From positions 1,798,001 to 1,862,000 of the forward strand of contig CBDFMN010000003.1 of the NCBI GenBank assembly GCA_965249685.1: a DNA stretch of 64,000 nt, given 5' to 3'. The position numbers were made by a program, and so were the translations under genes. Under the pieces are notes generated by a model. The model saw only the letters and a program-made list of their open reading frames with translations. It was not told where the DNA came from and did no database searches. Origin of the DNA: RH-AL1 sp965249685 (GTDB lineage: Bacteria; Pseudomonadota; Alphaproteobacteria; Rhizobiales; Beijerinckiaceae). Below are positions 52,618 through 60,500 of this stretch, in pieces; position 1 is the first letter of the stretch, and each line of letters opens with the position of its first letter.

Positions 52618-52821
52618 GGCTGCTGCTCCAGGCCGCCGCGCGGCTCGAGTGATCGACGGCAGGTGCCGGTTCGGTCGCTCAGCACATGGCGCAAAGATGG
52701 CGCCTGTGGCAAGCACCCCGCAAGGCCGAAGGGATTCCGTCGCGCGGCCGTCTCGTCGCGCGCACAGGCGAGCCGGCAGTCCTCTGCGACGCGCGCCGCC
52801 GAAGCCGCCACAGGGAACGCC

Positions 52822-53037
52822 ATGCAACCTCAAGACGCTACCGCTGCGCGGCTCGACGCGCTGGAGATCCGCGCGATGCACCAGGATCAGCTTATCGAGG
52901 ACCTGAACGCGGCGCTCACCGCGCAATGGCGGGTCATCGACGACCTGCATCGGCAGGTCGCCAGGCTCGACGAGAGGGTGCAGGATTTCGGCAAGGGGTC
53001 AGGCGAAACGCCCGAGAGGCCACCCCCGCACTATTAA
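52822..53037 (+). CDS. slyX: SlyX family protein
   Basis: A 71-aa coiled-coil protein. Pattern A-R-L-D-A-L-E-I-R-A-M-H-Q-D-Q-L-I-E-D-L-N followed by W-R-V-I-D-D-L-H-R-Q-V and the tail P-E-R-P-P-P-H-Y is diagnostic of SlyX, whose function is unknown. ATG 52822 follows AGGGA. Divergent from the Inh-domain gene across 204 bases and convergent with the end of the chemotaxis operon (26-base gap). Confidence 0.92.
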   Translation: MQPQDATAARLDALEIRAMHQDQLIEDLNAALTAQWRVIDDLHRQVARLDERVQDFGKGSGETPERPPPHY

Positions 53038-53063
53038 AGTGCGACGATCGGCCGAACGCCGCG

Positions 53064-53438
53064 TCAGAACAGGTCGAGATCGTTACCGTGGACCGTGCTC
53101 TTGAAGCCGCAGAGGCGGTTGGCGAGGTCCGCGAGCTTTAGGTCGGCGACGAGCGCCGGCACGTCGAGACGCTGGTGGCTGGACCGGTCGCGCGCGGCAA
53201 GCGCGAGGACATCGGCCAAGCCGGCCAGCGTCTGCGAGACAAGATCCAAGGCCTGCGCGTGGCGATAGGTCTCCGGCCGATCGGGCGCGCCCTCGCTCAA
53301 GACCGGGGCAAGGCCCGACTGGATCTCGCCGACGAGGGCCCCGAGGGTGCCAAGTTCGCCCGTCACCCGCTCCAGCAAGGTTGCGAGCGTTGGCGGCGCG
53401 TCGGGCCAGGGGAAGGTTGTGCATGCCTGCGCCGTCAT
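53064..53438 (-). CDS. Last gene of chemotaxis operon; possible CheZ/CheT-like CheY phosphatase
   Basis: A 124-aa, largely helical protein with no assigned family that I can confirm. In the middle of a long amphipathic helix (about residues 58-85) it has D-L-V-S-Q (Asp 65, Gln 69), matching CheZ D-L-T-G-Q (Asp 143, Gln 147), the catalytic pair that dephosphorylates CheY. It ends G-N-D-L-D-L-F, reminiscent of the C-terminal CheY-tethering peptide of CheZ. Rhizobial che operons end in cheD and small genes including cheT, reported as CheZ-related. ATG 53438 follows AAGGTGAC. It lies 42 bases after cheD on the same strand, and no other phosphatase is present in the operon. Confidence 0.55.
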   Translation of the reverse strand: MTAQACTTFPWPDAPPTLATLLERVTGELGTLGALVGEIQSGLAPVLSEGAPDRPETYRHAQALDLVSQTLAGLADVLALAARDRSSHQRLDVPALVADLKLADLANRLCGFKSTVHGNDLDLF

Positions 53439-53480
53439 GTGTCACCTTGTGGAAGACGCTGGGAAGTCGGTCGACCCGGC

Positions 53481-54026
53481 TCAGAACAGCTCGAGCGAGC
53501 CGGACGAGGCCGCAATGACGGGCGGCGGCGGCGCGGCTTCCTGAGCGTAGTCGAGGAAGGACCGCCGCGCGCGACCCGACACCGGCCAGTACTGGATGCG
53601 CCGGCCCATAGAGCCGCGCAGACATTCGCCAACGACGGTGATCTGTTCGCGCTGCAGGAAACCCACGGCGAAATCGGCATTCATCGAGCCAATCTCGGCG
53701 CGGCCGGCGATCGTCTTGGCCCCGCCGAAGACTTTCGCCTCCAGCCGACGGCGCGAGGCTCCCCGAGCCAGCAGCGCGTTGAGCAGCAATTCCATCGCGT
53801 GGACGCCGTACCGCTCGCTATCGGATGCGCCCCCCACCTCGGCGCCGGGGAGGAGGAAATGGTTCATGCCGCCGATCCCGGCCGTGGGGTCGCGGATGCA
53901 TGCCGCGACGCAAGACCCCAGGATGGTAGTGAGGACAACGTCGGCGTCGCCACTGATTTTGTGCTCGCCCTGGATCACGTGGATCGTCTTGGACGCGCGT
54001 GCGTTATAAGCTTCCAGTGCCGACAT
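53481..54026 (-). CDS. cheD: Chemotaxis receptor glutamine deamidase CheD
   Basis: Enzyme (181 aa) that deamidates Gln residues in chemoreceptors; in some species it also tunes CheC. The catalytic Cys is in I-L-G-S-C-V-A-A-C (Cys 39) and the His in G-G-M-N-H-F-L-L-P (His 56). Further conserved parts are R-Y-G-V-H-A-M-E-L-L and A-K-V-F-G-G-A. The last 25 residues are an Ala/Pro-rich tail ending S-L-E-L-F, similar in style to the L-D-L-F end of the neighbouring protein. 12 bases separate it from cheY. Confidence 0.95.
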   Translation of the reverse strand: MSALEAYNARASKTIHVIQGEHKISGDADVVLTTILGSCVAACIRDPTAGIGGMNHFLLPGAEVGGASDSERYGVHAMELLLNALLARGASRRRLEAKVFGGAKTIAGRAEIGSMNADFAVGFLQREQITVVGECLRGSMGRRIQYWPVSGRARRSFLDYAQEAAPPPPVIAASSGSLELF

Positions 54027-54038
54027 CGGTTCGCCTAC

Positions 54039-54428
54039 CTACTTTAACGCACCGAAGACCGCCTCGATCTTCTTCCTCAGCTCTGGCACGGAGACAGGTT
54101 TTTTCAGGTAGTTGTTGACCTGGAGCTCCTGCGCCATCTTGAGAAAAGCCGTATCCTCGGCGCCCGTCAGCAGGAAGAAGGCCGACTTCTTCGTCGGCCC
54201 GTGCGCCCGCACGGCGCGCAGCAGCTCGACGCCGTTGAGCTTAGGCATGTGGTAGTCCGAAACGATCAGGTGCACCGGCGCCTTCATGACAAGATCAAGC
54301 GCTTCCTGCCCGTCCTTCGCCATGGTGACGTTGGGAATGCCAAGGTCGGAGAGAGCCGAGCGGATCAACAGTCGGCTCGTCTGCTGGTCGTCCGCGATGA
54401 GGACTTTGAGAGCGGCGGCGAGAGGCAT
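54039..54428 (-). CDS. cheY: Chemotaxis response regulator CheY (second in operon)
   Basis: A 129-aa single-domain receiver. Acidic pair D-D at 13-14, phospho-acceptor Asp 58 in I-V-S-D-Y-H-M-P, Thr in L-L-T-G-A and Lys in Y-L-K-K-P are all intact, with the C-terminal helix E-L-R-K-K-I-E-A-V-F. It sits between cheB and cheD, the place of rhizobial cheY2, the regulator that reaches the flagellar motor in Sinorhizobium. That functional assignment is by position only. Confidence 0.93.
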   Translation of the reverse strand: MPLAAALKVLIADDQQTSRLLIRSALSDLGIPNVTMAKDGQEALDLVMKAPVHLIVSDYHMPKLNGVELLRAVRAHGPTKKSAFFLLTGAEDTAFLKMAQELQVNNYLKKPVSVPELRKKIEAVFGALK

Positions 54429-54432
54429 GGCT

Positions 54433-55470
54433 TTACCCGACTTTTTGTTTGGTCATGGACAAGATCTCCGCTCCGATCTTCGTCAGCGGCAGTTGGCGTT
54501 CTACGCCGCCTGCCTCGAAGGCGGTTCTCGGCATGCCGTAGATGAAGGACGTCGCGGCGTCCTGCCCGATAGTTCGTGCGCCCGCGTTGCGCATGGCAAG
54601 CAGCCCGTTGGCGCCGTCGCGGCCCATCCCGGACAGGATGACGCCGATGGCGTTCTTGCCCAGCACCTTAGCGACGGACTGGAACAACACGTCCACCGAC
54701 GGGCGATGGCCGCTGACGAGTTCGGTCTGCACCAGGCGGCAGCGGTAGGGACCGGTCCCCGATACTGTCAGGTGCGAGGCGCCGCCTGGTGCGACGTAGA
54801 TCTGGCCGACCTCGATCGGGGCGCCGTCGATCGCTTCGGTCACACGCGCGTGGCAGAGCCGATCCAGGCGCGCGGCGAGGCTCTTGGTGAACATCTCCGG
54901 CATATGCTGGGTGATCAGCATCGGCGGGGCATTGGCCGGGTATCCATCGAGCACCGCGCTCAAGGCCTCGACGCCGCCGGCCGAGGAGCCGACGGCGACG
55001 ATGCGGCCATCTGGAACATAGGCCGCGTGCGCGGCGGTCTCGCCGGGGACGCGCTCGTGCGGCGTCGATGGCGGGCGGAATCGCACGTCGGCCGCCATGC
55101 GCACCTTGTCCGCAAGCCCCGCGAAAAGGATCCGATCGCCCGCCTGCGGCTTGCCGATGCAATCGACCGCGCCGATCGCCAGCGCCTTGACAGTCAGATC
55201 GCCGCCGGTGCTGGTGAAGTTGGAGACCATGACGACCGGGGTCGGCCGCAGGCGCATCAGCTTTTCCAAAAACTCGATGCCGTTCATCTTCGGCATCTCG
55301 ACGTCGAGCGTGACGACGTCGGGATTGAGCTTCTTGATCGCCTCGCGGGCTTCATGCGCGTCGGCAGCATGGCCGACGACCTCGATGTCGGGCGTGTCGA
55401 GCAGCACGGCGCTGATGAGGTGCCGCATGCTGGCGGAATCATCGACGACGAGGACGCGGTGCTTCCTCAT
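54433..55470 (-). CDS. cheB: Chemotaxis protein-glutamate methylesterase CheB
   Basis: A 345-aa two-domain enzyme that demethylates (and deamidates) chemoreceptors after phosphorylation by CheA. The receiver domain has D-D at 10-11 and Asp 56 in V-T-L-D-V-E-M-P. The esterase domain has the triad Ser in G-S-S-A-G-G, His in T-Q-H-M-P and Asp in G-M-G-R-D-G. ATG 55470 overlaps the cheR stop (ATGA). The upstream in-frame extension to 55689 is the cheR shadow and is excluded. Confidence 0.97.
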   Translation of the reverse strand: MRKHRVLVVDDSASMRHLISAVLLDTPDIEVVGHAADAHEAREAIKKLNPDVVTLDVEMPKMNGIEFLEKLMRLRPTPVVMVSNFTSTGGDLTVKALAIGAVDCIGKPQAGDRILFAGLADKVRMAADVRFRPPSTPHERVPGETAAHAAYVPDGRIVAVGSSAGGVEALSAVLDGYPANAPPMLITQHMPEMFTKSLAARLDRLCHARVTEAIDGAPIEVGQIYVAPGGASHLTVSGTGPYRCRLVQTELVSGHRPSVDVLFQSVAKVLGKNAIGVILSGMGRDGANGLLAMRNAGARTIGQDAATSFIYGMPRTAFEAGGVERQLPLTKIGAEILSMTKQKVG

Positions 55471-56357
55471 GGCGCGGTACCGCAATGGTAGCTGTACATA
55501 GTCGTGCCGACCGGTTTGAAGCGCGCTTGCGCAGAGCCGGACAGACGCTCGGAATGGCCGATGCAGAGCAGCGCGCCCGGCGCGAGCAAGCCGGCATAGC
55601 GCGTCCAGATCTTGGCCTGCGTCTCCTCGTTGAAGTAGATGACGACGTTGCGGCAGAAGATGACGTCGAAGGGCCCTTTGATCGGCCATTGGCCGATCAA
55701 GTTCAGCTCCTTGAACGAGACGAGCTGTCGCATTTCGTCCGAGACGCTCCAGGAGGCGCCGCTGCCGTCCGTTGCGGTGAAGAAGCGCGAACGCTCCGCC
55801 TTCGGCATGTCGTCGAGTTCGCTCTTCTCGTAGACCCCGTCGCGGCCTTCCTGCAGCACGTAAGGGTCGATGTCCGTCGCCAGGATCTTGACGTCGTATC
55901 GGCTGACGTCCGGCATGAGCGACAGGATCGTCATCGCGATCGAATAGGGTTCCTGCCCCTTCGAGCAGCCGGCAGACCAGAGACGCACGCGGCCGCCGGC
56001 CTTCGCCGCTTGGAGCAGCGGCGGCATCACCGTGTTCTTCAGGTAGGCGAAATGGTGCGGCTCGCGGAAGAAGCGGGTGACGTTGGTGGTCAGCGCCGCC
56101 AGCATCTGCTGCCGCTCGTCCACCCCCGACGCGTCGGCGATCAGGGCACAGTAATCGTGGAACGAGGAGAGGCCGAGAGTGCGCAGCCGCTTCACCAGAC
56201 GCGAATAGACCAAGCTCTCCTTCTGCTCGGACAGAAAGATCCCAGAATCGGCGTGGAGCATCGCGGCGATTCGGCGGAAGTCCTCGTGGCTGAAGACGAA
56301 CTCCCGGTTGCCTGCGGGCGGGCCCGGCCGTGCGGATGTCTGTGGCAAGGGGTTCAC
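55467..56357 (-). CDS. cheR: Chemotaxis protein methyltransferase CheR
   Basis: S-adenosylmethionine-dependent enzyme (296 aa) methylating receptor glutamates. The N-terminal helical domain contains the conserved T-T-N-V-T-R-F-F-R-E, the SAM site is L-W-S-A-G-C-S-K-G-Q-E-P-Y-S, and F-C-R-N-V-V-I-Y-F follows. GTG 56357 is the start and overlaps the cheW stop (GTGA). The N-terminal 16 residues are Pro-rich and poorly conserved. No receptor gene is present in the operon. Confidence 0.97.
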   Translation of the reverse strand: MNPLPQTSARPGPPAGNREFVFSHEDFRRIAAMLHADSGIFLSEQKESLVYSRLVKRLRTLGLSSFHDYCALIADASGVDERQQMLAALTTNVTRFFREPHHFAYLKNTVMPPLLQAAKAGGRVRLWSAGCSKGQEPYSIAMTILSLMPDVSRYDVKILATDIDPYVLQEGRDGVYEKSELDDMPKAERSRFFTATDGSGASWSVSDEMRQLVSFKELNLIGQWPIKGPFDVIFCRNVVIYFNEETQAKIWTRYAGLLAPGALLCIGHSERLSGSAQARFKPVGTTMYSYHCGTAP

Positions 56358-56818
56358 GCGGCCTCCAGCTCTTGGCTGGGCAGGACGTGGTCCAGCGTGA
56401 TGAGGGTGATCATGCGGCTGTCGATCGCCAGCACGCCTTTGACGAAGGAGCGCGCCATCTCGGAGGCGACGTCGGGCGTCGGGCGGATGGTCTCAGGCGT
56501 CACGGTCAGGATGCCAGTGACCGCATCGACGAGGAGGCCCGCCACCTGCCGGCCGACCTGCGCGACAATGATGACGTGGCGGGCCGAAGGCTCGCTAGAG
56601 GGCAGGCCAAGGCGGGAGGCAAGGTCGACGATCGAGAGGACGGCGCCGCGGAGGTTGATGACGCCGCGTACGAAGGCCGGTGAGTGAGGCAGCGGCGTCG
56701 CCGGCGACCAGCCGCGGATCTCGCGCACCGACATGATGTCGACGCAGAATTCCTGCTTGCCGATAATGAAGGAGATCAGCTCGCGCGGCTTGGTGTCGGT
56801 CTTCGCAATCGTTTCCAT
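56354..56818 (-). CDS. cheW: Chemotaxis coupling protein CheW
   Basis: Adaptor (154 aa) linking chemoreceptors to CheA. It has the two-SH3-like CheW fold with E-F-C-V-D-I-M-S-V-R-E-I-R, the R-G-V-I-N-L-R-G-A-V-L-S-I-V-D-L core and V-D-A-V-T-G-I-L. ATG 56818 is chosen with CAGG eight bases upstream; TTG 56833 is a possible earlier start overlapping cheA. The cheA stop is 5 bases upstream of the start. Confidence 0.96.
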   Translation of the reverse strand: METIAKTDTKPRELISFIIGKQEFCVDIMSVREIRGWSPATPLPHSPAFVRGVINLRGAVLSIVDLASRLGLPSSEPSARHVIIVAQVGRQVAGLLVDAVTGILTVTPETIRPTPDVASEMARSFVKGVLAIDSRMITLITLDHVLPSQELEAA

Positions 56819-56822
56819 TGGA

Positions 56823-59000
56823 TCAGCCTGCAAGTGGAGGGAGGGAAGCCAACTCGGAGCGCGAATCGACGACGACAGCGTCGACGTCGAGGATCAGGGC
56901 GACACGTCCGTCGCCGAGGATCGTTGCGGCAGCGATCCCGGGAACATGGCCGTAATTGGCTTCGAGACTTTTAATCACGACCTGCCGCTGGCCCTGGATG
57001 GCGTCGACGAGGAGCGCGTTGCGCACGCCGCCCTCGGTCTCGACCAGCAGGGCGACCCCGGCTTTGGGGTCGATGTCGGCGCTGCGGTAGCGCAGCACCT
57101 GACCGATGTCGATCAACGGGATGAACGCGTCACGCACGCCCATCACGCGGGCGTTGCCCCCGAAATTATGTACCGTGGTGGCTTGCGGCAGCAGGATCTC
57201 GATGACCGCCGTGAGCGGGATGACCAGCGTCTGCCCGGCGACGGAGACGACCATGCCGTCGAGCACGGCCAGCGTGAGCGGCAGGCTCATCGTGAAGGTG
57301 GAGCCATGCCCTGGTCGCGAGGCGATGGAAATGCGGCCGCCAAGCGCCTGGATCGAGCGCTTGACGACGTCCATGCCCACGCCGCGGCCGGAGATGTCCG
57401 AAATGACCGCCGCAGTCGAGAAGCCTGGCAGGAAGATGAGGTTGTCGACCTCCTCGTCCGACAGCTTGGCGTCGGCGGCGATGAGGCCTTTTTCGGCCGC
57501 GATGGCACGGACGCGCGGTCGGTTGATCCCGGCGCCGTCATCGGAGATTTCGATGACGATGCGGCCGGAGCGGTGGAGCGCCGCGACCTTCAACAATCCT
57601 TCCTCCGGCTTGCCGGCGGCGCGGCGCACCTCCGGTTTCTCCAGGCCGTGGTCGATCGCGTTGCGGATCATATGGGTCAGCGGATCGCTGAGCCGCTCGA
57701 TGACCGTCTTGTCGACTTCGGTGCCCTCGCCTTCGGTGACGAGGCGCACCGTCTTGCCCGTCTGCGCCGCGACCTCGCGGACGAGGCGGGGCATGCGCTG
57801 GAACACCGATTTCACCGGCTGCGCGCGGATCGCCATGACGCTGTCCTGGATCTCGCGCGTCAGCTGCTCAAGCTCGTCGAGGCCGATGGATACCGCCGAC
57901 ATGCGGGCAAGGCCGAGTTCCGCCACCCGTTCGGCCAGCATGGCCTGGTTGATCACGAGTTCGCCCACGAGGTCGATCAGCCGGTCGACCCGTTCGAGAT
58001 CGACTCGGATGGTCGCGGTAGCCGCCTCCTTCTTATCGGCCGGCGCATGGTCGTCCGCCGCCTTGACCGGCGTCGGCTTGACGGCCTGGACAGGCAAGTC
58101 GGCGGCCGCCTGCGTCGGAGCCTCGGCGATGATCTGGAACAAGTCGGCGTCGACCATCGTCGGCTGGAAGACGAAAGCTTCCTCGGCATGTGCCGGCGCC
58201 TGGCTCGCGTCGATCGCCTCGACCGTCAGGGTCGAGTCCCATTCGACGAAGTCGAAGATCGCCTTGATCGCCTCCTCGTCTTGCGTGGTCTCCAGCACCA
58301 CGGTCCAGGCGAGGTAGGCGCCCTCCGCATCGAGCGCGTCAAGGAGCGGCAGGGCCGAGGCGTCGCAAGTGACAAGCATGGAACCGAGGCGGCCGAGCTC
58401 GCGGAACAGGATCGCGGTCTCGTTCCCCTTGGCATAGAGCTCGGGCTTGGGCGCGAAGCTGACCTTGTAATGGGCCGTGGGCACCAGGTTCAGGTCGTCG
58501 AAATCCGCAAGGTCGATCTTTGTCGGCACGAAGACGAAGGTGTCGTCGTCGGCGTCGGCAGACGCCAGCTTCGGCGCAGCGGAGGGCGGCGAGGGCACGG
58601 CCGGCGTCGGGAGGGCGCCCGGCGTGAAGGCCTTCAGCTCGAGCGCCATCGCCTCGCGGGCGGCCGGGTCGGAGGCTTCCTCGTCGCGAGCGGCGCGCAC
58701 CAGATCGGCCAGCGTATCGGCCGCGCGCAGCATCAGGCGGATCAACGGCTGCGTCGGCGCCAGCTTGCCGGTACGCACCAAGTCCATCGTGTTCTCGAAC
58801 ACGTGCGCGAAATGCACGAGATCGGTCAGGTTGAAAGCGCCGGCGCCCCCCTTGATCGAATGGACAGCGCGAAACACCGCGTTGACCGTCTCCGGGTCCT
58901 CGTCGCCGCGCTCGATCGTCAGCAAGCCGGCTTCGAGCTCGAAGAGCTGCTCTTCGCATTCCTGGAAGAAGACCTGCTTGATTTCTGCCATCGCGTCCAA
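56823..59000 (-). CDS. cheA: Chemotaxis histidine kinase CheA
   Basis: A 725-aa kinase that phosphorylates CheY and CheB. The P1 HPt domain carries the phospho-site in F-R-A-V-H-S-I-K-G-G (His 47). A P2-like region (about 180-330), the dimerisation P3 helices, an ATPase domain with N-A-I-D-H-G, D-D-G-A-G-I and G-R-G-V-G-M-D, and a C-terminal CheW-like P5 follow. I choose TTG 59000 because AAGGAG lies exactly 8 bases upstream; ATG 58991 three codons later has only TGGA and is the alternative. Preceded by cheY (17-base gap). Confidence 0.96.
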   Translation of the reverse strand: MDAMAEIKQVFFQECEEQLFELEAGLLTIERGDEDPETVNAVFRAVHSIKGGAGAFNLTDLVHFAHVFENTMDLVRTGKLAPTQPLIRLMLRAADTLADLVRAARDEEASDPAAREAMALELKAFTPGALPTPAVPSPPSAAPKLASADADDDTFVFVPTKIDLADFDDLNLVPTAHYKVSFAPKPELYAKGNETAILFRELGRLGSMLVTCDASALPLLDALDAEGAYLAWTVVLETTQDEEAIKAIFDFVEWDSTLTVEAIDASQAPAHAEEAFVFQPTMVDADLFQIIAEAPTQAAADLPVQAVKPTPVKAADDHAPADKKEAATATIRVDLERVDRLIDLVGELVINQAMLAERVAELGLARMSAVSIGLDELEQLTREIQDSVMAIRAQPVKSVFQRMPRLVREVAAQTGKTVRLVTEGEGTEVDKTVIERLSDPLTHMIRNAIDHGLEKPEVRRAAGKPEEGLLKVAALHRSGRIVIEISDDGAGINRPRVRAIAAEKGLIAADAKLSDEEVDNLIFLPGFSTAAVISDISGRGVGMDVVKRSIQALGGRISIASRPGHGSTFTMSLPLTLAVLDGMVVSVAGQTLVIPLTAVIEILLPQATTVHNFGGNARVMGVRDAFIPLIDIGQVLRYRSADIDPKAGVALLVETEGGVRNALLVDAIQGQRQVVIKSLEANYGHVPGIAAATILGDGRVALILDVDAVVVDSRSELASLPPLAG

Positions 59001-59017
59001 GGTCGCCGCTCCTTGAA

Positions 59018-59383
59018 TCAGGCGGCGACGCGACGAACGGCGTCGACGAGCTTGCCGGGATCGAACGGCTTGACGATCCAACCGGTCGCGCCGGCGGCGC
59101 GAGCGCGCTGTTTCTTGGCGGCGTCGCTCTCGGTCGAAAGGACCAGGATCGGCACCGCGCGGTGCCTCTCGTCGCCACGCACGTTCTGGATAAAACCAAA
59201 GCCGTCCATGCGCGGCATATTGATGTCGGTGATGATGACATCGGGCTTGGAGCCGGCGAGGACCTCGAGGCCATGCACGCCGTCCTCTGCCTGCACGACG
59301 CGGTAGCCTGCGGCCGTCAGGGCGATCCGCAGCATGTCGCGCATGGTCCGGGAATCATCGACGGTGAGGACGGTTTTGCTCAT
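59018..59383 (-). CDS. cheY: Chemotaxis response regulator CheY (first in operon)
   Basis: A 121-aa receiver. D-D at 9-10, phospho-acceptor Asp 53 in I-I-T-D-I-N-M-P-R-M-D-G, Ser/Thr in V-L-S-T-E-S and Lys in I-V-K-P-F are intact. It resembles the rhizobial cheY1 placed directly before cheA, which acts as a phosphate sink in Sinorhizobium by retro-phosphorylation; that role is inferred by position. ATG 59383 overlaps the STAS gene stop (ATGA). Confidence 0.94.
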   Translation of the reverse strand: MSKTVLTVDDSRTMRDMLRIALTAAGYRVVQAEDGVHGLEVLAGSKPDVIITDINMPRMDGFGFIQNVRGDERHRAVPILVLSTESDAAKKQRARAAGATGWIVKPFDPGKLVDAVRRVAA

Positions 59384-59682
59384 GGGATGGGCTCTTCGGC
59401 GGGAATGAGGGAGGAGAGGCCAAGCAGACGCAGGCCCTCGGTGAAGCCGGCGGACGCACGTTCCAGAGGCATCGCGCGGCCGTCGGCACTCCACGTCTTC
59501 TTGGCGGAGAGCAGGATTTGGCCGCATTGCGCGCCGAGGTGCTGGACCTCCGAGGCATCGACGACGATGTCCTTGCCGCGCAACGCGAGTAGCACGCCCC
59601 TGAGGGGCGCCGCTTGGGTCACGTCGAGTGTCGCGTCGAGCGCGACAACCGTTCGGCCTTTGGCGTCAAGGCGCGTGGTCAT
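59380..59682 (-). CDS. STAS-domain protein, first gene of chemotaxis operon
   Basis: A 100-aa single STAS domain (anti-anti-sigma SpoIIAA-like fold). Features are V-A-L-D-A-T-L-D-V-T, G-K-D-I-V-V-D-A-S-E-V-Q-H-L-G (the family D-x-S with the phosphorylatable Ser) and Q-I-L-L-S-A-K-K-T-W. It occupies the orf2 position found in rhizobial che operons. In those it is required for chemotaxis in some species, with unclear mechanism. ATG 59682 lacks a strong ribosome site; the frame is open to 59748. Confidence 0.85.
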   Translation of the reverse strand: MTTRLDAKGRTVVALDATLDVTQAAPLRGVLLALRGKDIVVDASEVQHLGAQCGQILLSAKKTWSADGRAMPLERASAGFTEGLRLLGLSSLIPAEEPIP

Positions 59683-59790
59683 GATGAATGCAGCCCTTGC
59701 GGTCGCCGAGGCGACAGCCCTTGAATGTGCCTTGGTCGGGAACGCCACGCACCGACTTCCTGGCTTTCGGGAAAGAGTGGCGGCGCAAGC

Positions 59791-59806
59791 TTGATTTTAG
59801 GTTAAC
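59791..59806. promoter_or_regulatory. CtrA-like box (one mismatch) in che / CpaC-N divergent region
   Basis: TTGA (59791-59794), seven bases, TTAAC (59802-59806); one mismatch to TTAA-N7-TTAAC. Located about 110 bases upstream of the che operon start on one side and 105 bases upstream of the CpaC-N-like gene on the other. Confidence 0.45.
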
Positions 59807-59847
59807 GTTGCTGCGTTTGGTCGCCGTCGCTCCGCAAACGCATCCGC

Positions 59848-59863
59848 TTAACGCTCTGTTATC
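59848..59863. promoter_or_regulatory. Second CtrA-like box (one mismatch) in the same divergent region
   Basis: TTAA (59848-59851), seven bases, TTATC (59859-59863); one mismatch in the right half-site. It is 57 bases after the first box (same face of the helix within error) and 48 bases before the gene at 59911. Two near-matches within 75 bases strengthen each other. Confidence 0.45.
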
Positions 59864-59910
59864 GACGACGCGGCTAAGGTCGGCCGCTCGCGCCGGGGAG
59901 ACGCGTCGTC

Positions 59911-60447
59911 ATGGTCCGTATCAAAACACTTTTCTATCCCGTTCGAGTGGCGCGGCTCGCCAGGATGGGGGCGCGCACAGCTTTAGTGGCCGCTTGCCTG
60001 ATCGGTTTGGCGGCGCCCCCTGCCCTGGCGCTCGAGAAGACCATCAGCGTCGTCATCGACCAGGCGCACCTCGTCGACCTACCCCCCGGCACGTCCACGC
60101 TCATCATCGGCAACCCGCTGATCGCCGACGTGACGATGATCGGCTCGAAGGGCGCGCTGATGATTCTGACCCCGAAGTCCTTCGGCGAAACCAATTTCAT
60201 TGCACTCGACGACGCCGGCCGGCCGCTCACCGAATCCATCATCCGCGTCGTGGCCGGCACCGACGCCCTGGTCGTGCAGCGCGGGATGGAGCGGCAATCC
60301 TACGCCTGCGCGCCCAAGTGCCAGGTCACGGGCAAGCTCGGCGACGACGTCAAGTATTTCTCGGCCACGATGGACCAGGCGAAAGCCTACAATTCGAGCG
60401 CCTCGACCGCGCCGCCGCCGGTCGCCCCGGCCACCACGGCGCGCTAG
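59911..60447 (+). CDS. Pilus-assembly (CpaC N-terminal-like) secreted protein
   Basis: A 178-aa exported protein. The signal peptide (A-L-V-A-A-C-L-I-G-L-A-A-P-P-A-L-A) is followed by the T2SS-secretin/CpaC N-terminal (BON-like) domain pattern: I-D-Q-A-H-L-V-D-L-P-P-G-T-S-T-L-I-I-G-N-P-L-I-A-D is its core, and K-S-F-G-E-T-N-F-I-A-L-D-D follows. There is no secretin channel domain, so it is a stand-alone form; such proteins occur beside or apart from Flp/Tad pilus loci. A Cys pair (Y-A-C-A-P-K-C) and a Pro/Ala tail close it. Divergent from the che operon with two CtrA-like boxes between them. Confidence 0.82.
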   Translation: MVRIKTLFYPVRVARLARMGARTALVAACLIGLAAPPALALEKTISVVIDQAHLVDLPPGTSTLIIGNPLIADVTMIGSKGALMILTPKSFGETNFIALDDAGRPLTESIIRVVAGTDALVVQRGMERQSYACAPKCQVTGKLGDDVKYFSATMDQAKAYNSSASTAPPPVAPATTAR

Positions 60448-60500
60448 CCGCGCCTTGACCGAGGCGGCTGGCCGCGCGAACCGCCCACGGGGAAAGCGCC

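Noticed and set aside
56733..59306. 857-codon plus-strand open frame opposite cheA and its neighbours
   Set aside because: Asp/Arg/His-rich translation with no domain; it is the antisense shadow of high-GC coding DNA on the minus strand, where cheA is certain.
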